The notes under the pieces were generated by a model. That model was given only the letters and a program-made list of their open reading frames with translations. It was not told where the DNA came from and made no database searches. This document shows, one piece after another, positions 16,996 through 25,193 of a stretch of DNA of 64,000 nucleotides; the first letter of the stretch is position 1, and every line of letters begins with the position of its first letter. Origin of the DNA: Microbacterium horticulturae (lineage in GTDB: Bacteria; Actinomycetota; Actinomycetes; Actinomycetales; Microbacteriaceae); assembly GCF_029094505.1 (NCBI RefSeq), contig NZ_CP119108.1, positions 124,001 to 188,000 of the forward strand. The letters are read 5' to 3'. The position numbers and the translations under genes are program-made.

Positions 16996-17322
16996 ATGCG
17001 ACGTCACCACCCTGAGCAGCCCTCGTCGTTGCGCGGCCGTGCGGTCGACGATGCGGAAGTGACGTCTCCTCTGCCTCTCAGGCCGACTGACGCACAACTG
17101 CTCATCCGCCGCGTCGGCGGCGGCGGCGACCGGCGGCCCTTGTATGAGGTCGCCTCCTTTCCGCATGGTCGCGCTGAAGCGCCTGCATTCGACACCGTGT
17201 CGCCGCACCCGCTCAGCGAGCTGCCGTTCCGCATCCACCCGACCGATCAGGCGGACATCATGAACGTCACCGACCGTGCGGCCGACGAGCGCGACAGCCG
17301 CTTCGTCGCCTGGTGGGCGTGA
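16996..17322 (+). CDS. Hypothetical protein, 108 aa
   Basis: No family recognised. The N terminus is basic (MRRHHPEQPSSLRGR), the middle reads LIRRVGGGGDRRPLYEVASF, and the end RAADERDSRFVAWWA suggests a small soluble protein. Support for reality: a TAAGCT -10 at 16984-16989 is exactly 6 nt before the ATG, the leaderless pattern shared by several neighbours, and third-position GC is high over the second half. A competing minus-strand frame lacks such a signal. Confidence 0.5.
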   Translation: MRRHHPEQPSSLRGRAVDDAEVTSPLPLRPTDAQLLIRRVGGGGDRRPLYEVASFPHGRAEAPAFDTVSPHPLSELPFRIHPTDQADIMNVTDRAADERDSRFVAWWA

Positions 17323-17333
17323 CCGTCGGACGA

Positions 17334-17369
17334 GCTCGCTCGCAGAAGCAGGCTCGCTCGCAGAAGCAG
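17334..17369. repeat. Two tandem copies of an 18-bp unit
   Basis: GCTCGCTCGCAGAAGCAG occurs twice head to tail (17334-17351, 17352-17369), followed by a decayed third unit from 17370. It lies just after the hypothetical gene's stop; no function is evident. Confidence 0.7.
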
Positions 17370-17411
17370 GCTTGCCCACAGAACAGCCCAACCCGCCGAG
17401 CAGCCCGCCCC

Positions 17412-18485
17412 TCAGAAGAGGCGGTCGGCTGCGGCATCCACTCGTCTCGGCGAAGCCGCACCCCGCGGTGCAGCGAGCGACGTCGTCACCACCGGCCCGG
17501 TCACCGCGCGCCGCGGCTGATCGTCTTCAAGCCTTCCGTCGAGGCCGTGTGCGCGCAGCAGTGGGCGCACCCGCTTGCCGAGCCACGCGCGATAACCCTT
17601 CGGCGCGTACGCCGCGACGCCGGGATACAGTCCGCGATACGACGACACGAGTTCAGGATGCTGTTGCCCGAGCCACTGCAGGAACCATCCCTTCGCTCCC
17701 GGGCGCAGATGCAACGCCCCGAACACCACCCGCACCGCGCCGGCGGCCCTGATGCGGGCCAGCGCGTCGTCGAGCATCCGGATCGAATCGGTCAGATGCG
17801 GCAGGATCGGCATGAGAAACACCGTGACCGCGAACCCCGCATCGGTCGCCGCGCGCACGGTCTGCAGCCGTGCCGCCGTCGACGGCGTGCCCGGCTCGAC
17901 CGAGTGCTGCAGCGTGTCATCGAAGATCGCGATCGACATCGCGAGCGACACGGGGACGTGGGATGCCGCATCCACGAGCTGTGGCAGATCCCGGCGCAGC
18001 AGCGTGCCCTTCGTGAGGATCGAGAACGGCGTGCCCGATTCGGCGAGGGCGTCGATGATGCCCGGCATGAGCCGGTACCGGCCTTCTGCGCGCTGATACG
18101 GGTCGGTGTTGGTGCCCAGCGCCACGGGTTCGCGCCCCCACGTTCCTCGCGAGAGCTCGTGGCGCAGCACGTCGGCGACGTTCACCTTGACGACCACCTG
18201 TGAATCGAAATCGTGTCCGGCGTCGAGGTCGAGGTATTCGTGGGTGCCGCGGGCAAAGCAATAACTGCACGCGTGACTGCAGCCCCGATACGGGTTGACG
18301 GTCCAGTCGAACGGCATCGCCGACGAGCTCGGCACCCGGTTCAGCGCGCTCTTGCTCATCACCTCGTGGAACGTCACGCCGGCGAATTCGGGCGTCGTCA
18401 CGGAGCGGACGAACCCGCTCAGCCGCTCCATACCGGGCAGAGCTGCGGCATCCGTCGCCCCCACATCCTGCCCCTGCCACCGCAT
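17412..18485 (-). CDS. Radical SAM protein, Rv2578c family
   Basis: 357-residue radical SAM enzyme with the cluster motif GCSHACSYCFARGTHEY (Cys69, Cys73, Cys76), preceded by SALNRVPSSSAMPFDWTVNP and followed by GHDFDSQVVVKVNV, the signature of the Rv2578c group. SPASM-like extra cysteines are absent. Substrate and reaction are unknown; relatives include the spore photoproduct lyase-like branch, but its substrate residues cannot be assigned here. Start at ATG 18485. The gene ends 89 nt from the upstream hypothetical stop. Confidence 0.88.
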   Translation of the reverse strand: MRWQGQDVGATDAAALPGMERLSGFVRSVTTPEFAGVTFHEVMSKSALNRVPSSSAMPFDWTVNPYRGCSHACSYCFARGTHEYLDLDAGHDFDSQVVVKVNVADVLRHELSRGTWGREPVALGTNTDPYQRAEGRYRLMPGIIDALAESGTPFSILTKGTLLRRDLPQLVDAASHVPVSLAMSIAIFDDTLQHSVEPGTPSTAARLQTVRAATDAGFAVTVFLMPILPHLTDSIRMLDDALARIRAAGAVRVVFGALHLRPGAKGWFLQWLGQQHPELVSSYRGLYPGVAAYAPKGYRAWLGKRVRPLLRAHGLDGRLEDDQPRRAVTGPVVTTSLAAPRGAASPRRVDAAADRLF

Positions 18486-18593
18486 TTCACAATGGGAACA
18501 GATCTACGAGACAATGTCAACATCGATGGTCGGAGTGTCGAATCCTGGGAGCGCTCTCGACCTGGAGCGAATCAAGGGGGCAGAATAGATCGG

Positions 18594-19850
18594 GTGACGG
18601 CCCCCGACCCGCACGATTCCTCCGTGATGCACGCGCCCCTGACGCGGCGTGCATTGCGTGAAGCGCGCGCTCAGGCCGACCTCGCCGAACGTGCCGACAC
18701 GGCGACCATCCAGACACTGCCGATCCCGATCGTGCAGCCCGACGACGACGGACCATCGCACCCCCCGATCTTCAAGCCGCCGCCACCTCCGCTGCCACCG
18801 GGCGGTCTACGGCCGGTGCTGCGCCCTCTGACCACCGAGCACGCGCACGCGCGACACGCGCGCAAACCGCGCGTCGGTCTCACGGCGCGCATCAGTGTCG
18901 CAGCCGCATCGGCGCTCGTTCTCGCCGGGGCGGGATCTGCGTTCGCGCTTTCGCAGCTTCCCGACCAGAACGTGTCGGTGACCGCCGGGAGCACGCTGGT
19001 CGCCGACATCACCGGGTCGAAGGTCGGCCCGCGCATGGTCGATCCCACCGGCCAGGCCACGAAGACTCCCGCGGCCCAGCGCGACGATACCGTGCCGTCG
19101 TTCGACCAGTCGCTCGCATCGATCGCCCTGTGCGACACGGACGACTTCACCACAGCGCTGAAGAACGGCGACGACGCGGCTGCGATCCGCGCGGCGGGCG
19201 GCGCTGAGCCGTTCCGCGACGCCGTCGCAGACGGGCAGGCGCCGTGTGTGCCGCTGACCGACCCCACGCACGTCTGGGTCGTCGTCGACAAGGCGCACGC
19301 GCTCGATCCCAAGGACTACGCGCCTTCGCCACGCCAGCAGCCCGGTGACATGAAGAGCCTCGACGGCAGCGGGCTGCGCACCGATGCCGCCGACGCGCTC
19401 ACGGCCCTCGACAAGGCTGTGCGCAAGGCGGGCGCAGGACAGATAGCGCTGAACAGCGGCTACCGCTCGTACAAGACGCAGATCGGCAACTACGGCACGC
19501 AGAAGGAGCAGCGTGGCACCAAGGGCGCCGATGCCGTCAGCGCGCGTCCCGGCTACAGCGAGCACCAGACCGGTCTCGCGGCCGACATCGTGCCGTGCAC
19601 AGGCGGATCGTGCGCGACCCTCGACGACGTCGCCGACAGCGCCCAGGGCGACTGGCTCGTCAAGAACTCCTGGAAATACGGCTGGATCGTCCGCTATGAG
19701 AAGGGCGAGACCGGCGTCACCGGCTACGCGCCCGAGCCGTGGCACTTGCGGTACATCGGCCGCGATCTCGCCGAGGCGTACCAAGACGGCGGCTACCGCA
19801 CGCTCGAGCAGTTCTTCGGGCTGCCGGCCGCGCCCGACTACGCCGACTGA
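18594..19850 (+). CDS. Membrane-anchored M15 family D-alanyl-D-alanine carboxypeptidase
   Basis: 418-residue cell-wall enzyme. A cytoplasmic Pro-rich tail (residues about 45-85, including PPPPPLPPGG) precedes one membrane span (ISVAAASALVLAGAGSAFAL, about 98-118), leaving the catalytic domain outside. The VanY/DacB-like M15 domain carries LNSGYRSYKTQ, the zinc ligands in GYSEHQTGLAADI and the final EPWHLRYIG. It should trim terminal D-Ala from muropeptides. Start chosen as GTG 18594 with an upstream AAGGGGG; ATG 18627 is an alternative with no ribosome site. Confidence 0.88.
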   Translation: MTAPDPHDSSVMHAPLTRRALREARAQADLAERADTATIQTLPIPIVQPDDDGPSHPPIFKPPPPPLPPGGLRPVLRPLTTEHAHARHARKPRVGLTARISVAAASALVLAGAGSAFALSQLPDQNVSVTAGSTLVADITGSKVGPRMVDPTGQATKTPAAQRDDTVPSFDQSLASIALCDTDDFTTALKNGDDAAAIRAAGGAEPFRDAVADGQAPCVPLTDPTHVWVVVDKAHALDPKDYAPSPRQQPGDMKSLDGSGLRTDAADALTALDKAVRKAGAGQIALNSGYRSYKTQIGNYGTQKEQRGTKGADAVSARPGYSEHQTGLAADIVPCTGGSCATLDDVADSAQGDWLVKNSWKYGWIVRYEKGETGVTGYAPEPWHLRYIGRDLAEAYQDGGYRTLEQFFGLPAAPDYAD

Positions 19851-20046
19851 GCGGTGCTCCGGACGGCCGGAAGTCGTCAAGACTCGCTCTTGTGCGCTCC
19901 GGCCACGCCGAGCAGCTCACATCCGCCATTCCTTGTAGGCGGCACTGAATGCCATCGTGATTGACACTGGATACCGCGTAGGATCGACCGTGCCGCGACG
20001 TTGAATCCCTGTCGCGAGCTCGACGAAGAGAGAGGTTCCGCCCGCC

Positions 20047-21210
<1,164 letters not shown>

Positions 21211-21221
21211 CCGACGGTTCG

Positions 21222-21268
21222 GGATGCCGCGGCCCCGCGCTCATGGAGCGCCCGGGGCCGCGGCATCC
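21222..21268. terminator. Giant hairpin terminator made of inverted GGATGCCGC copies
   Basis: GGATGCCGCGGCCCCG (21222-21237) and CGGGGCCGCGGCATCC (21253-21268) are perfect 16-bp arms, 12 nt after the acyl-CoA dehydrogenase stop and 2 nt before the end of the convergent TetR gene. An inner GCGC pairing extends it. It would terminate both genes. Each arm begins with the genome-wide over-represented nonamer. Confidence 0.75.
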
Positions 21269-21269
21269 G

Positions 21270-21857
21270 TCATTCTGACGCCGACGCAGCGCCGGTGCGC
21301 GCGATCACCGCGACCGCACGCGCGAGCTCGTCGCCGGTGGGAACCGCATCGGGGCTGAGCAGCCAGAGCGTGCCGAGGCCCTGTGCGAGCGCGAAGTCGA
21401 GTTTCGCGACGGCCTCGGCGTCGGCGGCGCTCAGCTCGGGGCGCACCGACCGGAGGTTTTCGGCGATGCCCTGATGCCCGTGTGCGGTGGCCTCGGCGAG
21501 GCCTCGCGCGCCGCCCTCGCTGCGCAGTGCCCGTGCGGCGTTCTCGAGGCTGGCCAGCAGCGTCTCGTGGTGGGTGGCGAAGATTTCGGGCATCTGATTC
21601 CAGAGCGCGGCGAATCCTTCGAGGAGCGGCTCGGCGGCATGTTCGGCGACCGCCTCTTCCATCTCATCGCCCAGGCCGCTGCCCAGTGACTGGGCGAGTG
21701 CCTCGGTGATGAGCTGCTCCTTCGAGCCGAAGTGGTAGCCGATCGCCGCCAGGCTGACCCCCGCCGTGCTTGCGATCTCGCGCGCCGTGGCCTTGGCCAC
21801 GCCCTGTTCGAGGATCACCCGGCGCGCGCCGGCGAGAAGGTCTTCGCGGTTTCCCAT
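21270..21857 (-). CDS. TetR family repressor
   Basis: 195-residue TetR/AcrR regulator: helix-turn-helix TAREIASTAGVSLAAIGYHF (about 24-43) and an alpha-helical ligand domain with a conserved NAARALRSEGG region. A TAGGAT -10 (21864-21869) is 6 nt before ATG 21857, so its mRNA is leaderless. Divergent from the flavin monooxygenase gene, with paired operators between them, so it probably represses itself and the monooxygenase. Confidence 0.9.
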   Translation of the reverse strand: MGNREDLLAGARRVILEQGVAKATAREIASTAGVSLAAIGYHFGSKEQLITEALAQSLGSGLGDEMEEAVAEHAAEPLLEGFAALWNQMPEIFATHHETLLASLENAARALRSEGGARGLAEATAHGHQGIAENLRSVRPELSAADAEAVAKLDFALAQGLGTLWLLSPDAVPTGDELARAVAVIARTGAASASE

Positions 21858-21878
21858 GCTCCGATCCTAGAGCGATTT

Positions 21879-21940
21879 AGACATACGTACTAGACAAACG
21901 TCTCAGATCTCTGTTAGACATCTGTATGAGACAAACGTCT
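21879..21940. promoter_or_regulatory. Two tandem TetR operators, 37-bp period
   Basis: Four related boxes AGACA-N-NNGTNN start at 21879, 21892, 21916 and 21929: AGACATACGTAC, AGACAAACGTCT, AGACATCTGTAT, AGACAAACGTCT. Spacing 13-24-13 makes two 25-bp imperfectly dyadic operators repeated every 37 bp. They fill the region between the TetR and monooxygenase promoters. Confidence 0.75.
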
Positions 21941-21971
21941 CACTCTTCTCAACTTGTTTCACGGAGGAATC

Positions 21972-23231
21972 ATGACCGCTCACGACACCACGCGCGTCCT
22001 CGTCTCGGGCGGCGGCATCGCCGGCCTGGCCCTGGCGCTTCAGCTCGTCCGCCATGACATCGCCGTCACTGTCGTTGAGCGCGCCTCCGCGCCCCGCCCC
22101 GGCGGTCAAGCCGTCGACCTGCGCGGCGCAAGCCGCGAGGTCGCCGAGCGCATGGGCCTGATGCGCGCCATCGAGCCTTTTCGTCTGCACGAGGAGGGCC
22201 TCGCCTACGTCGATGGCGGCGGGCGCGTGTTCGGGCGCATGTCGATGGAGGCCTTCGACGGCGCCGGCGCGGTCGCCGAGATCGAGATCGCGCGGGGCGA
22301 CCTCGCCGAGGTGCTGCTGGCCGAGTTGCAGACAGCGGCGCAGGCGCACCCCGGTCTTCTCGATCTGCGTTTCGGCGATCGCATCATGGCGCTCACGCAG
22401 GACGGCGACGGCGTCGATGTCACCTTCGAGCACGCCCGCGCGGAGCGGTTCGCCGTCGTGGTGGGCGCCGATGGCGTGCACTCGGCGACGCGGCGCCTGG
22501 CCTTCGGCCCCGAAGAGGCCTACGCGACCGGCCTGGGCGGGTACGCCGCGTTCTTCACGATGCCCACCCCCGCCGATGTCGACCCGGGGTGGTTCGCGAT
22601 GCGCTTCGTGCCGGGCATCACCTTCGGCATCCGCCCCGATCTCGATCCGGCCACATCGAAGGCGATCCTCACGCTGCGCGTCGACCGCGACCCCGCGCTG
22701 CGCGGCGACCGCGCGCGGCAGCAGGACCTCATCCGCGGACTGCTGCAGGACGCAGGATGGCGCGCCCCCGAGATCCTCGCGGCGATGGATCAGGCATCCG
22801 ACTTCTACTTCGACGAGCTGCTGCGCATCGACATGCCGAGCGTCGTCGAGGGACGCGTCGTGCTGCTCGGCGACGCCGCGTCGTGCGGGTCGCCGATGAC
22901 CGGCATGGGCACGGCCACGGCGCTGGTCGGTGCGTACCTGCTGGCGGAGCGGCTGGCCGAGGCTGAGCGCACCGCTGAAGGGGGAGCGGATGCCGCGGCC
23001 GCCCTGCTCCGCTACGACGCCGACATCGCGCCCTTCGCCGAGGCGGGCAAGAAGATCCCCGGCGGCGGCATCGCGCGCATGGTGCCGGCATCCCGCTTCG
23101 AGGCGGCGATGTCACGCGCGATGACCCGCGCGATGCTGTCGCGCCCGCTGCGCCCGCTCGTGCGGCGGATGTTCGCCGCGGGGCAGGACGCGCCGACGCT
23201 GTCGGCCGAGGGCGAGCCGGTGCTCGCGTGA
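21972..23231 (+). CDS. FAD-dependent aromatic-ring-hydroxylase-type monooxygenase
   Basis: 419-residue class A flavoprotein monooxygenase (PHBH/TetX-like). Dinucleotide fold SGGGIAGLALAL (12-23), the DG motif in VVGADGVHSATRRL, and the FAD ribityl motif LLGDAASCGSPMTGMGTATA are all present. Start ATG 21972 after ACGGAGGAAT. Such enzymes hydroxylate aromatic compounds, inactivate antibiotics such as tetracycline or rifamycin, or act in polyketide metabolism; which applies here cannot be read from the sequence. Divergent from a TetR gene sharing two operators, which suggests a substrate-inducible detoxification pair. Confidence 0.9.
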   Translation: MTAHDTTRVLVSGGGIAGLALALQLVRHDIAVTVVERASAPRPGGQAVDLRGASREVAERMGLMRAIEPFRLHEEGLAYVDGGGRVFGRMSMEAFDGAGAVAEIEIARGDLAEVLLAELQTAAQAHPGLLDLRFGDRIMALTQDGDGVDVTFEHARAERFAVVVGADGVHSATRRLAFGPEEAYATGLGGYAAFFTMPTPADVDPGWFAMRFVPGITFGIRPDLDPATSKAILTLRVDRDPALRGDRARQQDLIRGLLQDAGWRAPEILAAMDQASDFYFDELLRIDMPSVVEGRVVLLGDAASCGSPMTGMGTATALVGAYLLAERLAEAERTAEGGADAAAALLRYDADIAPFAEAGKKIPGGGIARMVPASRFEAAMSRAMTRAMLSRPLRPLVRRMFAAGQDAPTLSAEGEPVLA

Positions 23232-23242
23232 TCGCGGTGACG

Positions 23243-23716
23243 TCAGGCGAGCACGATCGCCGCGCACAGCAGCAGGAGCGCTGCGCCCTGCAGCACCGAG
23301 CGCAGCACGATGACCGAGTCCCAGCGAGCCTGCAGCGTGCGGGTGTCGGCGGGCACTTCGCCGGCAAACGCCGCGGCGGTCAGCGTCTTGTTGATGGGAG
23401 CCGAGACGCGGCCGAAGATGCCCAGCCACACGAACAGCAGCACGAGGGCCGTCAGTGCCAGGATGCCGCTGGCCCAGGCGCCCGCGATGAAGGCGATGCC
23501 GGCGGTCAGACCGGTGAAGACCGCACCGCCGATGCCGGCGATGGGCAGCCGCTTGTCGCCGTAATGGTGGCTGCGGCCGACCAGCTGCACCATCGCCTCA
23601 TCGCCGACCTCGGCGTAGGAGGGGCGCAGAACGACCGCGGTGAGCACGTCGGTGCCGAAGATCACGGCGGTGCCGAGGATCGCGAGGGTGGCGGTGATGC
23701 CGATGACAATGTCCAT
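23243..23716 (-). CDS. DUF1772 membrane protein
   Basis: 157-residue protein with four membrane helices (GITATLAILGTAVIFGTDVL, IGGAVFTGLTAGIAFIAGAW, GILALTALVLLFVWLGIFG and a C-terminal span) and the RWDSVIVLRSVLQG segment typical of the DUF1772/anthrone oxygenase-like family. Start ATG 23716 after GGGAGAA. Divergently transcribed from a TetR gene with two operators between, so it is probably the regulated target. Enzymatic role unproven. Confidence 0.83.
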   Translation of the reverse strand: MDIVIGITATLAILGTAVIFGTDVLTAVVLRPSYAEVGDEAMVQLVGRSHHYGDKRLPIAGIGGAVFTGLTAGIAFIAGAWASGILALTALVLLFVWLGIFGRVSAPINKTLTAAAFAGEVPADTRTLQARWDSVIVLRSVLQGAALLLLCAAIVLA

Positions 23717-23736
23717 GTCGTTCTCCCGTTCATGGT

Positions 23737-23767
23737 GTTAGCGGCGCTAACTGTTAGTGGTGCTAAC
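23737..23767. promoter_or_regulatory. Two adjacent 15-bp palindromic operators for the TetR gene
   Basis: GTTAGCGGCGCTAAC (23737-23751) and GTTAGTGGTGCTAAC (23753-23767) share GTTAG...CTAAC arms at 16-bp spacing, between the divergent DUF1772 and tetR genes. The second overlaps the tetR -10 TAACGT (23764-23769), giving direct autorepression. Confidence 0.82.
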
Positions 23768-23775
23768 GTAGCGGC

Positions 23776-24342
23776 ATGCCGCGATCAGCGCAAGCAGAAG
23801 AGCAGTTCCGCTCGCGGGAGCGCAAGATCGTGGATGTCGCGCGGCAGATCGCCGAGGACGAAGGATGGCCCGCCGTCACCGTGCGGCGTCTCGCCGATGC
23901 GATCGGCTTCAGCCAGCCGATTCTGTACCGGCACTTCCCCCGCGGGCGCGACGAGATCGTGGAGCGCGTTGTGATCGCCGGCTACGCGGGCCTGGCCGAT
24001 GTGCTCGCCGAGCCTTCGGGCGAGGGCAGCTCGCCGGTGCGCGCCCTCATCGAGCGATACCTCGCGTTCGCCCGCGAGCATCCGGCGCTCTACGAGGCCA
24101 TGGCTTCGAGCGACACCGAGATCGTCTTTGCGTCCGACAAGACGCCCGAAGAGCTGCGCCGTGCGTTCGACACCGTCGTCGCCGTGGTGGCGGCGGCGCG
24201 TGCCGATGACGCCGAGGTGCGCGCCGAGTTGCTGTGGAGCATGCTGCACGGCGTGAGTCGCTTCGCCGCGCATGGACGACTCGACGCCGCGCTCGACGCG
24301 CGTCGCATCGACGAGATGGTTGCCCTGTTCGAGCGCGGCTGA
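23776..24342 (+). CDS. TetR family repressor
   Basis: 188-residue TetR regulator with helix-turn-helix VRRLADAIGFSQPILYRHF (about 36-54) and a C-terminal helical domain carrying the WHG-type motif (LLWSMLHGVSRFAAHGRL). The TAACGT box is 6 nt before ATG 23776, so its transcript is leaderless. Likely represses itself and the divergent DUF1772 gene through the twin palindromes. Confidence 0.9.
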   Translation: MPRSAQAEEQFRSRERKIVDVARQIAEDEGWPAVTVRRLADAIGFSQPILYRHFPRGRDEIVERVVIAGYAGLADVLAEPSGEGSSPVRALIERYLAFAREHPALYEAMASSDTEIVFASDKTPEELRRAFDTVVAVVAAARADDAEVRAELLWSMLHGVSRFAAHGRLDAALDARRIDEMVALFERG

Positions 24343-24407
24343 GGGCGGTTTCGGTCACGCTGCGGATCGCGCGAGCGAAGCTCGAGGCACTCTCGCGGGG
24401 CTGAGGG

Positions 24408-25193
24408 TCACCGCCCCCACGGCCACAGCAGCGCGAACAGCGCCGCCGACACCGCCAGCACGAGCGCCACGAACACCGTGTCGCGCGTGCGGAACGGCAC
24501 GTCGTGGCGCTCGGTGCGGTCGGGGTACGCGCCGAAGGCGCGGGCATCCATCGCCAGGGCAACGCGCTCGGCATGCCGGATGGCGCCGGCCAGCAGCGGC
24601 ACGATGTACCCGAAACCGCGGCCGAGCGCCGCCAGCGGGCCGCGCGCCTGACCGCGCACGCGATGCGCCTGCCGGATGATCTCGAGCTCGTGGCGGAACC
24701 GCGGCACGAACCGGAACGCCGCGATCGCCGTGTACCCGACCCGGTAGGGCACCCGCAGCTGCTGCACGAGCGAGCGGGCGAGATCCTGGCCGGTCGTGGT
24801 CAGCCCCGCGACGAGCGCGAGCGCGACGATGGCCGCCAGCCGCAGGCCGGTGGCCAGGCCGACCTGTACGGCTGCGCCGTACAGCGTCCACCCGCCGAGG
24901 CGCAGGACGACGACGTCGTGTGCAACGCCTGCCGGGTCGGTCCACAGCGCGAAGCCGACGGTCATGATCGCGACGAGCGCGGGGACGACGGCGAACAGCA
25001 TGACCACCGTGCGCGCGGTGACCCGGGCGCCGACGAGCACGAGCGCGTACGCGAGCACGATGAAGGCCAGGGGAGTGGCGAGGTCGCGCACGAAGATCAG
25101 CATCAGCATCGCCGGCACGGGCGCCAGCAGCTTCGCCAGAGGGTTGAGCCCGTGCAGGAAGCGCGCGGAGCCGGCGGCCGGGATCGCGGTCAC
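24408..25193 (-). CDS. ykoC: ECF transporter transmembrane subunit (EcfT, YkoC-type)
   Basis: 261-residue EcfT scaffold: N-terminal LNPLAKLLAPVPAMLMLIF, four to five membrane helices, and the coupling motifs IRQAHRVRGQARG and AMDARAFGAYPDRT (the Ala-Arg-Gly-type motifs contacting the ATPases). Start overlaps the EcfA stop (25190-25193, ATGA), so synthesis is coupled. With the dual ATPase and YkoE-type S component upstream it forms a complete dedicated ECF importer. Confidence 0.9.
   Translation of the reverse strand: MTAIPAAGSARFLHGLNPLAKLLAPVPAMLMLIFVRDLATPLAFIVLAYALVLVGARVTARTVVMLFAVVPALVAIMTVGFALWTDPAGVAHDVVVLRLGGWTLYGAAVQVGLATGLRLAAIVALALVAGLTTTGQDLARSLVQQLRVPYRVGYTAIAAFRFVPRFRHELEIIRQAHRVRGQARGPLAALGRGFGYIVPLLAGAIRHAERVALAMDARAFGAYPDRTERHDVPFRTRDTVFVALVLAVSAALFALLWPWGR

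Noticed and set aside
16918..17391. Minus-strand frame opposite the 108-aa hypothetical gene
   Set aside because: No promoter or ribosome site, whereas the plus frame has an exact leaderless -10.
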